A DNA stretch of 64,000 nt from Planctomycetota bacterium (GCA_016209685.1 JACQVQ010000003.1:1-64000); one strand, 5' to 3'. Shown: positions 42,086 through 50,142, numbered from the stretch's first letter. A program made the numbers and translations. The notes: generated by a model from the sequence alone, not told the origin.

Positions 42086-42109
42086 TTTTCACTCCCTACC
42101 CCCTACCCC

Positions 42110-43552
42110 CTACTCCCTAGCCCCTGCCCCAGCCACCTGATGCCCCTTCACCCCGGGATACGTCCCCGAATCGTACAGGGCCTTCAGGTCGTCTATCACT
42201 GATTTGAAGACCGCCCTCCAGTCAATGTTTATACGGTAGGCGAACATGGCGTTCTTGGAGTTGTTGGTCTCTTTCATGGTACGGTCAAAACGGGCCTTTA
42301 AGGCCTCCCTGGAGTAGAGGTTTTCGTAGACGTACTCCAGCCCCTCAATGAGGTCATCAATGGTCATGTCCCTGGGGGTGAAGACCAGGTGGTTGGAGTT
42401 GTAGTAGTACCAGTCTTTTGGGAAACGGTTGCGGAAGATGCGGCCCTCTTGCATGAGCCTCTGGAAACTGCTGGTCATGGGCATGGGGGTGTAGATGCCG
42501 AAGGTCAGGATGTCCATACCCGCCTCAAGGGTAAAATCTGTCATCCTCTTGAAGTTGTCTTTGGTGTCGCCATCGGCCCCGAAGATTACCGAGCCCCAGC
42601 AGACGATCCCGTTGCGGTGGAGGTTCTCAATGCCCTTTCTGTAATTCTCTACGCCAATCCTGAGGTTGATGTGTTTATTTATACCCCTAAGGACCTCCTC
42701 GTCCAGGGACTCTATCCCGATGAGGATGCCCAGGCACCCACTGGAGGCCATATACTTCAGGGTCTCCTCGTCAAAGGCCGTGTTGAGGGCGGTAAAGCCG
42801 AACCAGTCCTTTATGATGTTCCGCTCCGTCATGCCCTTGAAGAGGGAGCGGGCCCGCTCGTTGGCTTTTTTACTGTGGCCGTAGAAGTTGTCCTCGGCAA
42901 GCATCAGCCCTTTATAGCTTGTGGAGGCCATCTCCTTGAGTACGTCCTCCACGGGGCGCTCGCGGTACTTCTTTCCCTGGAAGAGGGGTACGGCGCAGAA
43001 GTCGCATCGGTTGGGACAGCCACGGGTGGTGATTATGGAGGAATACTTATAGTTATATTTCTTCTTCAGCAGTTCCCTGTCGGGGTATAAATCCCTGTAT
43101 CTCTCCAGTGGGGTAAGGCCGCCGGAGTATTGTTTCTTCAGTCGTCCGTCTTCCAGGTCCCTTAGCAGGTCTCCCCAGACGCTCTCTGCCTCCCCTGCCA
43201 CGGCGGCATCCGCATAACGGACCACTTCATCAGGGATAGTGGAGGCGTGGGGGCCGCCTATGACCACGGGTATATTGTGTTTCTTGCAGGCCCTGGCAAT
43301 ATCATACGCCCTGGGGGCCTGATAGCTCACGGCCGAGACGCCCACCAGGTCAGCCCCGGCAAAACGCAGCTCGCCAGTCCTGTAATCTACCGCCAGCTCA
43401 ATAGTCTCGTCTATGATGTCCACCGTCCATTTATCCCTGGGGGTGAGTGCCGCCAGGTAGCCCAGGTTCAAGGGCATCTGGACCAGGGTGGTAACGTTCT
43501 CCTCACCGTAATGTACTTCAGGATGGGGGTTTATCAGGACTAGTTTTTTCAT
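42110..43552 (-). CDS. B12-binding domain radical SAM protein
   Basis: 480-residue enzyme with an N-terminal cobalamin-binding Rossmann domain (VLINPHPEVHYGEENVTTLV, GVSAVSYQAPRAYDIARACK, PVVIGGPHASTIPDE) and a radical-SAM domain whose cluster motif is TRGCPNRCDFCAVPLFQGK (about 181-199). GIESLDEEVLRGINKH is typical of the BchE/HpnP/HpnJ-like class. Such enzymes methylate or rearrange unreactive carbons in lipids, chlorins or natural products; the substrate here is not determinable. A hopanoid-type role is possible but no hopanoid genes are nearby. The last residues (GAGARE) run into a GGGAGTAG repeat. Confidence 0.8.
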   Translation of the reverse strand: MKKLVLINPHPEVHYGEENVTTLVQMPLNLGYLAALTPRDKWTVDIIDETIELAVDYRTGELRFAGADLVGVSAVSYQAPRAYDIARACKKHNIPVVIGGPHASTIPDEVVRYADAAVAGEAESVWGDLLRDLEDGRLKKQYSGGLTPLERYRDLYPDRELLKKKYNYKYSSIITTRGCPNRCDFCAVPLFQGKKYRERPVEDVLKEMASTSYKGLMLAEDNFYGHSKKANERARSLFKGMTERNIIKDWFGFTALNTAFDEETLKYMASSGCLGILIGIESLDEEVLRGINKHINLRIGVENYRKGIENLHRNGIVCWGSVIFGADGDTKDNFKRMTDFTLEAGMDILTFGIYTPMPMTSSFQRLMQEGRIFRNRFPKDWYYYNSNHLVFTPRDMTIDDLIEGLEYVYENLYSREALKARFDRTMKETNNSKNAMFAYRINIDWRAVFKSVIDDLKALYDSGTYPGVKGHQVAGAGARE

Positions 43553-43623
43553 GTTTCCTCACAGTTTGTAGGGGCACCACGGCCTCCCCTTGCTCTTGAA
43601 AATTATAGTATCCTTCAGGTTTT

Positions 43624-43730
43624 CTTGCAAGGATTAAAATTTGTAAGTAGCCGCAGGCTTTAGCCTGCGAGAAACAACGCAACCTAAAGGTTGCGGCTAC
43701 ATTTACCACTTGCAAGGATTAAAATTTGTA
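43624..43730. repeat. GTAG...CTAC double hairpin (REPIN-like) between 22-bp direct repeats
   Basis: The double hairpin (43647-43700) has arms GCAGGCT/AGCCTGC and GCAACCT/AGGTTGC and ends GTAGCCGCA and TGCGGCTAC. It is bounded by two identical 22-bp direct repeats at 43624-43645 and 43709-43730 (beginning CTTGCAAGGATTAAAATTT). This is the only copy with such long flanking direct repeats, suggesting insertion with duplication of flanking DNA. Confidence 0.8.
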
Positions 43731-43843
43731 GAAGCGCCCCGGGCCGTCTCTACTCAGAAGGGGGCTTGAGTTGGGGCAAGAAATTGTTTAAAATCCTTCC
43801 AGGTATTTTATCGGACGGGTGTTACCTGGGAGGAGGTTAAATC

Positions 43844-44041
43844 TTGAGCATACTTATTACCAAGGACATGATAATAAACGAGGTTATTCGCAGGTTCCCC
43901 AAGACCATGAAGGTCTTTAAGGATTTCAAGGTGGATAGCTGTTGTGGGGGCGGCTGTTCCATAGAGAAGACGGCCACTAACGACGGGGCTGATGTGGAAG
44001 CCTTGGTGAAGGCCCTCAATGCGTGCGCGGCCGGAAAGTAG
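43844..44041 (+). CDS. ScdA N-terminal-like (DUF542) small protein
   Basis: 65 residues resembling the N-terminal domain of iron-sulfur repair di-iron proteins (ScdA_N/DUF542). DMIINEVIRRFPKTMKVFKDFKVDSCCGGGCSIEKTA corresponds to the family pattern ending CCGGG. The haemerythrin-like repair domain is absent; stand-alone versions are common and of uncertain function. TTG start after GGGAGGAGG. It is a single plus-strand gene between minus-strand genes. Confidence 0.75.
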   Translation: MSILITKDMIINEVIRRFPKTMKVFKDFKVDSCCGGGCSIEKTATNDGADVEALVKALNACAAGK

Positions 44042-44049
44042 AAGCGGAG

Positions 44050-44150
44050 TAAGCACTAAGCAGAAACCCTGTTTCTTTTAGTCCATAGTGCCTAGTACCT
44101 AGTGCATAGTGCCTTCTGCCTACTACCTACTGCCTACTGCTTACTACTCG
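44050..44150. repeat. AGTGCCTAGTGC-type imperfect inverted repeat
   Basis: AAGCACTAAGCAGAAACCC and, further on, TAGTGCCTAGTACCTAGTGC plus TGCCTACTACCTACTGCC iterations. Related to 24528-24638. It supplies the last codons of mqnC. Confidence 0.7.
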
Positions 44151-45225
44151 CCGGTTTACCATTCACCAGATTGTAGTAGAAGTCCCTCTGTCTGGCCTGG
44201 TAGCCGAGGTCTTCTATGAGGCGTACTATCTCCTCCCTGGTCATGCGGAAGCTTACCCCTGCGGCCCGCACTACGTTCTCCTCCAGCATAGTACTGCCCA
44301 TATCATTGGCCCCGAACCTTAGGGCCAGTTGCCCTATCTTTGCCCCCTGTGTTACCCACGAGGATTGGACGTTCGGGATATTGTCCAGATAGAGCCTGGA
44401 GACGGCCAGGGTCTTGAGGTACTCAAATGCCCCGACGGGGGGGAGCTTCTCCAACTGGGTGTGCATGGGTTGAAAGGGCCAGGGTATGAAGGCCGTGAAG
44501 CCCCCCGTCTCGTCCTGCAGCTGGCGGAGCCTATCCATGTGGACTATCCTCTCCTCCAGGGTCTCCACGTGACCGAACATCATGGTGGCAGAGGTCTTCA
44601 TGCCCAGCCCGTGGGCCTCCCGCATGACGGTCAACCATTCTCCCGCCGTATATTTCTTGGGACTTACTGCCCCCCGACAGCGGTCCACGAGTATCTCCGC
44701 CCCGCCGCCAGGGATGGAATCCAGCCCAGCCTCCCTCAGCCTCAGGATTACCTCCCTTACCGTCAGCCCCTCCAGCCTGGAGAAATGGATTATCTCTGGA
44801 GGGGAAAAGGAGTGGATGTGTATGGAGAACCTCTCTTTTATGGAACGGAGCAGCCCCTCGTAGAAGTCCAGCCTTAGATGGGGATGGAGCCCCCCCTGCA
44901 TGAGAATCTGGGTGCCCCCCTGTTCAATGGTCTCTTTTATCTTCTGGAAGAGGTCTCCTTCGCTGATTGTGTAGGCGTCCTCCTCATCCAGGTCTCTAGA
45001 AAAGGCGCAAAAACGGCACCTGGCCACGCAGATATTGGTATAGTTAATGTTCCTGTCTATGGCATAGGTACGATAGGGTTCAGGGTGGAGGATTCGGGAC
45101 ACCTCCTCCGCAGTCCTCCCCAGGGCAAGGACGTCCTTAGAGGAGATGAGGGCCAGGCCCTCCTCGGGTACTATCCGTTCCCTGGAGAGTGCCTTCTCTA
45201 ATATGTGTCTTATTTCCGAAGTCAA
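44134..45225 (-). CDS. mqnC: Cyclic dehypoxanthinyl futalosine synthase
   Basis: Radical SAM enzyme of the futalosine menaquinone pathway that cyclises dehypoxanthine futalosine. The cluster motif is CVARCRFCAFSRD (about 47-59). Also visible are QGGLHPHLRLDFYEGLL, FSPPEIIHFSRLEG, GLDSIPGGGAEILVDR and ATMMFGHVETLEERI followed by QDETGGFTAFIPWPFQP, all diagnostic for MqnC over MqnE. The frame opens at 45264, but TTG at 45225 has GGAAGGAG seven bases upstream and is preferred. It overlaps the mqnA 3' end by 89 bp. The C-terminus (KPASSKQ) runs into a repeat. Confidence 0.92.
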   Translation of the reverse strand: MTSEIRHILEKALSRERIVPEEGLALISSKDVLALGRTAEEVSRILHPEPYRTYAIDRNINYTNICVARCRFCAFSRDLDEEDAYTISEGDLFQKIKETIEQGGTQILMQGGLHPHLRLDFYEGLLRSIKERFSIHIHSFSPPEIIHFSRLEGLTVREVILRLREAGLDSIPGGGAEILVDRCRGAVSPKKYTAGEWLTVMREAHGLGMKTSATMMFGHVETLEERIVHMDRLRQLQDETGGFTAFIPWPFQPMHTQLEKLPPVGAFEYLKTLAVSRLYLDNIPNVQSSWVTQGAKIGQLALRFGANDMGSTMLEENVVRAAGVSFRMTREEIVRLIEDLGYQARQRDFYYNLVNGKPASSKQ

Positions 45226-46108
45226 GATTAACTCCTTCCGAGGCCAGGCCCATAGACAGGGCATAGCGATAGAACTGCCTCAACCCCGCGACCTCCGCTT
45301 CCCCCAGTTCGTAGCAGATGTTCTCAGAGAGGTATCTCAGGCAGAACCCTGGCTCCAGCCCCAGCCTCTTTGCCTCTCTCCGGGCAATCTCAGGGAGGGC
45401 CGCCAGGCCCTTCCTCTTTGCCTCGTTGAGCAGCCTCCTGGCACTGTCCACTAGTCCTTTTTTAGAGGTGCCCCACAGGGCATAGACGAAGGGGAGTCCC
45501 GTAAGGGCCTTCCACTCTGCCCCCAGGTCAAGGGAATGCGGAGTGCGTTCCGAGTGCGGAATGGGGAATGCGGAGTGCGGAGTTGTTTTAATTCCGCATT
45601 CCGCAATCCGGAATCCGCATTTAGAACATTCCGCATTCCGCATTCGGGAGGCCATCTTCATGGCATTATCCCCAATGACCAGTACTGCGTCGGCCTGGGT
45701 ATCATTTAAATCCTGATTACGGGGCCAGGGGACATACTCTACACTGGATAATCTGAGGCCGTACCTCTCCTGGAGGATTATCCTGACCAGCGCGGCGGAG
45801 GTCAGGGAGGATTCATCCAGGGCGACCCGCTTGATGTCCCTTACACTGGGTACACGCAGGAAGAGTAACACGCTTTCCACCGCCCCTCTGGAGGCAATGG
45901 ACGTGTCTGGCACTACAAAAAAGGGGCGGCCGCGCAGGTATTCTATGGAGGGTATGAGGGCCACGTCTAATTCCCCTTGTTCCAGGAGGTCGGGCAGTTG
46001 GGAGGGCACAGCAAGGCGTAATTCTACCCCTCTACCGCCCTCTATCCCCGCAACCAGGGGCTTTGTATTCAGGTAGGGTACTGCTCCGATTCTCAGACCT
46101 TTTTTCAT
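45137..46108 (-). CDS. mqnA: Chorismate dehydratase MqnA, with repeat insertion
   Basis: First futalosine-pathway enzyme, dehydrating chorismate to 3-enolpyruvylbenzoate. MqnA features: RIGAVPYLNTKPLVAG (6-21), DVALIPSIEYLRG (48-60), ALDESSLTSAALVRIILQE (97-115), ADAVLVIGDNAM (139-150), LDLGAEWKALTGLPFVYALW (193-212). Between GDNAMKMAS and LDLGAEWK lie about 37 extra residues, RMRNAECSKCGFRIAEC and onward, encoded by a GCGGAATGCGGA-type inverted repeat at 45534-45646. The insertion is in frame, so the gene may still work. 323 residues against the usual 270-290. It overlaps mqnC. Confidence 0.9.
   Translation of the reverse strand: MKKGLRIGAVPYLNTKPLVAGIEGGRGVELRLAVPSQLPDLLEQGELDVALIPSIEYLRGRPFFVVPDTSIASRGAVESVLLFLRVPSVRDIKRVALDESSLTSAALVRIILQERYGLRLSSVEYVPWPRNQDLNDTQADAVLVIGDNAMKMASRMRNAECSKCGFRIAECGIKTTPHSAFPIPHSERTPHSLDLGAEWKALTGLPFVYALWGTSKKGLVDSARRLLNEAKRKGLAALPEIARREAKRLGLEPGFCLRYLSENICYELGEAEVAGLRQFYRYALSMGLASEGVNLDFGNKTHIREGTLQGTDSTRGGPGPHLL
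45534..45646. repeat. GCGGAATGCGGA-type inverted repeat inside mqnA
   Basis: GAATGCGGAGTGCG iterations on one side and TTCCGCATTCCGCA iterations on the other, with TTGTTTTAA at the centre, form an imperfect hairpin of about 110 bp. It is a multiple of three in effect and lacks stops in the mqnA frame. Confidence 0.85.
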
Positions 46109-46115
46109 GGTTGTA

Positions 46116-46143
46116 GTAGGGGCGACCGGCCGGTCGCCCCTAC
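46116..46143. repeat. GTAG-capped palindrome (core GACCGGCCGGTC)
   Basis: Perfect 28-bp palindrome GTAGGGGC...GCCCCTAC filling the 39-bp gap between mqnA and cysC. Confidence 0.9.
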
Positions 46144-46147
46144 ATTT

Positions 46148-46705
46148 CTACACGGAGGAACGGTGGCCCTTCCTAACGGGCTGGAGGTATCCTTTGTCCT
46201 CCAGGAGTTGGACGACCTTATTTGTGGAGTCCCCTACGGATTCATTGTGGGTCTCCAGGATAAGTTCTGGGTGGAGAGGTTCTTCGTAGGGGTCGTCCAC
46301 ACCGGTAAAGCCCTTTATCTCCCCGTTGAGGGCCTTCTTGTAGAGCCCCTTAACGTCTCGCTTTGTGCACACGTCAATGGGACACTTTACGTATACCTCC
46401 AGGAAGTCCCCTATCTCCTTACGTGCATAATCCCTGATCTCCCTGTAGGGGGAGATGGCCGCCGCAATGGCCACCACGCCATTCCTGGTCATGAGCTTGC
46501 ATACGTAGGCAATCCGCTTGATGTTCGTGTCTCTATCCTGCTTAGAAAAGCCCAGGTCTGAGCAGAGGTGCTTCCTGATGACGTCTCCGTCAAAGACCTC
46601 TACTTTATGGCCTCTATCTCTCAGGATTCCCTCCAACTTGTGAGCGATGGTAGTCTTCCCTGAGCTTGGCAACCCTGTAAACCAGACTGTTACACCCTTT
46701 TCCAC
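46148..46705 (-). CDS. cysC: Adenylylsulfate kinase
   Basis: Phosphorylates adenosine 5'-phosphosulfate to PAPS, the universal sulfuryl donor. 185 residues with P-loop GLPSSGKTT (residues 11-19), FDGDVIRKHLCSDLGFSKQDRDTNIKRI (38-65), AISPYREIRDYARK, and the lid VKCPIDVCTKRDVKGLYKKA, then FTGVDDPYEEP. The P-loop is GLPSSGKTT where GLSGSGKST is usual, which still fits the Walker consensus. No ATP sulfurylase or sulfotransferase gene is present in the window. It follows the phosphodiesterase gene by 34 bp. Confidence 0.93.
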   Translation of the reverse strand: MEKGVTVWFTGLPSSGKTTIAHKLEGILRDRGHKVEVFDGDVIRKHLCSDLGFSKQDRDTNIKRIAYVCKLMTRNGVVAIAAAISPYREIRDYARKEIGDFLEVYVKCPIDVCTKRDVKGLYKKALNGEIKGFTGVDDPYEEPLHPELILETHNESVGDSTNKVVQLLEDKGYLQPVRKGHRSSV

Positions 46706-46739
46706 TTATCTTGCCTCCTTGGTGAAATTGATTAAATCA

Positions 46740-48290
46740 CTACCTGCGATTTATGGCGTTCCCCTTCATATCCAGAGGCACCTCCAGTCTCATGCATCCT
46801 AACACCGTTGGCGCCACGTCAAGGATATGGGCTGGCCCTGAACCAGAACGGTTCAGCATTGGGGGCAGAGCCCCAATGCTATAGCCCTGGCCCTGAACCA
46901 GACGGTTCAGGGCCTGCTGGGATTGGCTGTGAACCCCATGTGGTTCACAGTGCTCCGCCACCAGGGCTGGCCCTCTCTTGGCGTGCGAGGCAAGCTCGCA
47001 CGCTACAGGGGAATCCATTAAATCCTCATTATACAAAATAAAGATACCATATTGCGAGTGGTTTGCGTCATCAGAACCGTTGTCGTTCTCCCTGGTCCAA
47101 AATTTCTTGTGGCCCACACTGCCTATGCTTCTATAGTATTGGTCGCCGAAATAGACGAGCAGGTCGGGTGCAATCCCCCTGCACTCCGAGTATATTTCCT
47201 CGGGCCTGAAGGCCCTGGTGTTTATTCTTTGTCCGCATTCATTTCTGATGTCCTCAAGCCCCTGGGCAAGCTCCCTCCTTATCCTTTCGTAATCCTGCGG
47301 GGGGATTAAGCCCATAGGCTCCCGCCCTCGCACGTTGAGGAATACCCTGCCATAGTAGCCGCTGTGGGCCCAGGCTACTGTACGTCTCCAGTCTACCTTT
47401 AGGTGTTGAAAGGAGGTAATCTCCTGCGGGTATTCCAGTAGCCTGAGGTAACCATTGGCCAGGAGCCACTCGTTGACGCATATCCCGCCCTCCATCCTCT
47501 TGGCCCCGTGGTCTGAGACGACCAGCAGGGTGGCACGCCCTTCTATCAGGGTCAAGATTTCACCCAATTCCCTGTCAAGGTATTTGTAATAGTCCAGTAT
47601 TGCGTCTCCGTATTCAGTACCGGGGCAATAAGAGGGATGGGCCTCATCAAGGTATCTCCAGAAGGCATGTTGGAGCCTATCCGTGCCCATCTCCACCATC
47701 ATAAAGAGGTCCCAATCCTGTCTCTGCAGGAGGGCCTTTGCCAGGCGAAATCGCCTCTGGGTCATCTCGTAGACGGTCTTGAGGATAGAGCCCTTGTCTC
47801 CGGAGCGGAAGTCTTTTACGTCCGGTATGTAGCCCCCAGTCAGCGCTTCTACTTCGGTACGGAATTCCCTGGGGTAGGTATAGTCTGGCGAGTTTCCGGC
47901 CATAAAACAGCTTACCATCCTCCCGTTAATGGCCCTGGGGGGGTAGCTCGGGGGTATGCCTACCAGGATGGACCTGCGGCCGTATCTGGAGAGTATATCC
48001 CACAAGGTCTCTTCCCTTACCCAGCTGGAATCTACAAAGGCCATCTCACTGTAATCGTATCTGGTACGGTTTCTGAAGCCGTAGATGCCCAGCCGTCCAG
48101 GGTCTTTCCCGGTGACCATGGAGGCCCAGGCGGGGCAGGTGATGGAGGGGATGGTGCTCTCCAGCTCCCCATACAGCCCGTGTCCTGTTAACCGTTGAAT
48201 GGTGGGCAGTTCGCCCAGCCAGCGATTAAATAAGAGCTCAGGAGGGGCAGAGTCCAGACCTATGATGACAACTTTATCGGTATGACCCAT
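46740..48290 (-). CDS. AlkP-superfamily phosphodiesterase, with repeat insertion
   Basis: Type I phosphodiesterase/nucleotide pyrophosphatase family (alkaline phosphatase superfamily). IIGLDSAPPELL at the start carries the first metal Asp, SITCPAWASMVTGKDPG the nucleophile Thr, MVEMGTDRLQHAFWRYLDEAH the second cluster (Asp/His), and LLVVSDHGAKRMEGG the third (DHG). The conserved C-terminal HILDVAPTVL contains the last metal-site region. About 58 residues (SPVACELASHAKRG... to ...NRSGS) are inserted before it, from a compound hairpin repeat at 46839-47012. The frame opens at 48332 through a palindrome; ATG at 48290 (MGHTDKVVIIGLD) is preferred. Substrate unknown. Confidence 0.85.
   Translation of the reverse strand: MGHTDKVVIIGLDSAPPELLFNRWLGELPTIQRLTGHGLYGELESTIPSITCPAWASMVTGKDPGRLGIYGFRNRTRYDYSEMAFVDSSWVREETLWDILSRYGRRSILVGIPPSYPPRAINGRMVSCFMAGNSPDYTYPREFRTEVEALTGGYIPDVKDFRSGDKGSILKTVYEMTQRRFRLAKALLQRQDWDLFMMVEMGTDRLQHAFWRYLDEAHPSYCPGTEYGDAILDYYKYLDRELGEILTLIEGRATLLVVSDHGAKRMEGGICVNEWLLANGYLRLLEYPQEITSFQHLKVDWRRTVAWAHSGYYGRVFLNVRGREPMGLIPPQDYERIRRELAQGLEDIRNECGQRINTRAFRPEEIYSECRGIAPDLLVYFGDQYYRSIGSVGHKKFWTRENDNGSDDANHSQYGIFILYNEDLMDSPVACELASHAKRGPALVAEHCEPHGVHSQSQQALNRLVQGQGYSIGALPPMLNRSGSGPAHILDVAPTVLGCMRLEVPLDMKGNAINRR
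46839..47012. repeat. Compound hairpin repeat (copy 3) inside the phosphodiesterase gene
   Basis: Contains AGCATTGGGGGC/GCCCCAATGCT, the ATAGCCCTGG phrase, CACCAGGGCTGG and, at 46983-47006, an uninterrupted GTAGCGTGCGAG/CTCGCACG hairpin on the minus strand. Same parts as at 20609-20677 and 21015-21080. 174 bp, exactly 58 codons, all sense. Confidence 0.85.
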
Positions 48291-48294
48291 TGGC

Positions 48295-49455
48295 CTACTT
48301 TGTGGGGGCACGTTGCAACGTGCCCCTACCAACCTCTATCAACTCGTAATCCTTACTCCCCAGCCCAATCTCATGGGCGTAGTCTATCTGGGTGGTGTAG
48401 TCAATGTTGGGCCAGGCCTTGTGGAAGAAATCTTCCCTGACATGCTCCCGTACCAGGTCAACGGTTGCCTGTTCTACGGCCACAGGGTCACGGGAGGCCA
48501 GTATCCCAATATCCTCAAAGGCAGGCGGGTAGGCCTTGTCCATGCAGTCGCACTGTTCCGTGACGTGTATCAGGAAGTTGAGGAAGACGGACTTCTTCTC
48601 CTTCCCCTTAAGGATGGCCAGACAGTACTCGGCCACCTTCTTCTGCAGGTTTTCCGTATTCTCGTCCCAGGAAATCTTTACCGCCTCGTGGGGACATACT
48701 GCCAGGCACTCCCCACAGCCAATACATTTCCTGGCGTCAATGATGGAGTAGCCTTTTATGGTGATGGCCCCTGCCGGGCAGAACTCGGCGCAGAGTCCGC
48801 AGGCCTTACACTTGTCCGTAAGGATTTTGGGTACGACTCCTGAATGCATGGCCAGTTTGCCGCCCCTGGAGGCCAGTCCCATACCAATGTTCTTTAGCGT
48901 TGCCCCCAGGCCGGTCAGCATGTGGCCGGTAACGTGGGAGAGGGAGACGAAGCCGCTGGACGCCTTGGCCGCCCCAGCTATAAAGGCCGTCTTTGTCAAC
49001 CCTGGGCCTTTAAGCCCTTGAGCCTTTGAACCTTTGAACCCTAGTTGTGGCAGGGGCATGGAGAAGTCGTTCTCCCCCCTGAGGCCGTCAGCGATGACTA
49101 TTGGCGCCCCAATGGCCTCGGGGGTAAAACCCCGGTTGTAGGCGTGCTGGATATGGTCAATGGCGTTGCTCCTCTGGCCCACGTACAGGGTATTGGTCTC
49201 TACTACAAAGGGCTTTGCACCAGCGGCCCTTACGTACTCCACCGCCGCCCTGACGATTGGCGGCTTCAGGTGTCCTATGTTCCCCTTCTCCCCGAAGGTG
49301 GTCTTTACCCCAATGAGGTCGCCCTTCTTGATGGGGACAGATTCGCCCGAGGTGGACCCCCCCAGGGTGGACTCCAACATCCTCCTGGTCTTTTGGGCCA
49401 GGGAGTCCAGACCCTCCCCGGTCTTTGAACGGATAAAAAATACTGTGCTCTTCAT
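48295..49455 (-). CDS. DUF362 ferredoxin-domain protein
   Basis: 386 residues. DUF362 domain (residues 40-200: GDLIGVKTTFGEKGNIGHLKPP, NTLYVGQRSNAIDH, GAAKASSGFVSLSHVTGH), then two 4Fe-4S motifs CKACGLCAEFCP (about 217) and CIGCGECLAVCP (about 240), then a second DUF362 part with CDCMDKAYPPAFEDIGILASRDPVAVEQATVDLV. An iron-sulfur protein of unknown substrate. Two repeats are in frame: a TTCAAAGG-type stretch at about 49004-49043 (GFKGSKAQGLKG) and a GTAG-capped palindrome that encodes the last ten residues (GRGTLQRAPTK). It ends 4 bp before the phosphodiesterase start. Confidence 0.85.
   Translation of the reverse strand: MKSTVFFIRSKTGEGLDSLAQKTRRMLESTLGGSTSGESVPIKKGDLIGVKTTFGEKGNIGHLKPPIVRAAVEYVRAAGAKPFVVETNTLYVGQRSNAIDHIQHAYNRGFTPEAIGAPIVIADGLRGENDFSMPLPQLGFKGSKAQGLKGPGLTKTAFIAGAAKASSGFVSLSHVTGHMLTGLGATLKNIGMGLASRGGKLAMHSGVVPKILTDKCKACGLCAEFCPAGAITIKGYSIIDARKCIGCGECLAVCPHEAVKISWDENTENLQKKVAEYCLAILKGKEKKSVFLNFLIHVTEQCDCMDKAYPPAFEDIGILASRDPVAVEQATVDLVREHVREDFFHKAWPNIDYTTQIDYAHEIGLGSKDYELIEVGRGTLQRAPTK
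48303..48330. repeat. GTAG-capped palindrome at the DUF362 3' end
   Basis: Palindrome with core ACGTTGCAACGT and one changed outer base (GTGGGGGC on one side). It supplies the C-terminus of the DUF362 protein and the leader before the phosphodiesterase start. Confidence 0.85.
49004..49043. repeat. CTTTGAACCTTTGAACC-type simple repeat inside the DUF362 gene
   Basis: GCCTTTAAGCCCTTGAGCC and CTTTGAACCTTTGAACC iterations, in frame, read as GFKGSKAQGLKG between two conserved blocks. Confidence 0.65.
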
Positions 49456-49539
49456 GGATTTATTAGAAGAAATATCTTAACAATTTTGGGATGGGATGTT
49501 AAGTGAAAATACAAAATCCTTCTAACTAAAGCTTCGCTC

Positions 49540-49580
49540 AGAATGACATGAAGTAGTGCGGAGACTTTTTCAGAGGTCTC
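49540..49580. repeat. TAGTGCG...CAGAGGTCTC repeat, copy 1
   Basis: TAGTGCGGAGACTTTTTCAG and GGTCTC, with a small inverted repeat GAGAC/GTCTC, preceded by CAGAATGACA. A second copy lies at 53880-53920. Both precede genes for secreted proteins. Confidence 0.7.
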
Positions 49581-49591
49581 AGAGAATCATA

Positions 49592-49620
49592 TTGACACCA
49601 AAGGGGTTAAGAGCCATAAT
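49592..49620 (+). promoter_or_regulatory. Sigma-70-type promoter
   Basis: TTGACA (49592-49597), 17-bp spacer, CATAAT (49615-49620), 61 bp upstream of the small exported-protein gene at 49681. Confidence 0.65.
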
Positions 49621-49680
49621 ATTTCAATTAAAACCAGGCGCTTAAGGACGTAAAATCCAACAACTGAAGAGAGGTTCCAT

Positions 49681-50142
49681 GTGCTTTGTTGGGGTAAGGG
49701 AAAAGAGTTATTTGTTTTGACCCTGGCCTATAGCTTGCTTGTCGGGTTCGCGGGGATAACGTCCGAAGCTATAGCAACCCCCCTGGAGGCGACAGGGAAA
49801 GCAACAGACTACATAGTGTTCTTCTACGTCCTCAACCTGAGTGGAAAGGACATAGAGGTAAAGGCCCTGGCCAATCAAAAGGAATTGCTCCATGAGAAGA
49901 TAGAATCTAAAGTGGGGGCGCCAGCAGGGGGTGAAGAACATCCCCCTCCAGGTATACATCCAGCACGAGAGTTGAAAGTCAAGATTGACAGGGAGACTAG
50001 CTCCCTTGAGGTGCAAGAAATAAATTCTGGACTGAAGGCCACATTTGACATAACAAACTTCAGTACCAAAGGCCTGGGTTTCAGGATAACTATTGAAGAA
50101 AAGGGAATCTCGTTGAATCAAGATTATCTTCCAGTTCGCTGA
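49681..50142 (+). CDS. Exported protein of unknown function
   Basis: 153 residues with a signal peptide (LFVLTLAYSLLVGFAGITSEAIA). The mature part (residues 35-153) is charged and beta-rich and matches nothing I know; it has a central PAGGEEHPPPGIHP turn. It starts with GTG at 49681 (an ATG two bases upstream is out of frame). It precedes the large secreted FG-GAP protein by 35 bp and shares its promoter, so the two may act together. Confidence 0.55.
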   Translation: MLCWGKGKELFVLTLAYSLLVGFAGITSEAIATPLEATGKATDYIVFFYVLNLSGKDIEVKALANQKELLHEKIESKVGAPAGGEEHPPPGIHPARELKVKIDRETSSLEVQEINSGLKATFDITNFSTKGLGFRITIEEKGISLNQDYLPVR

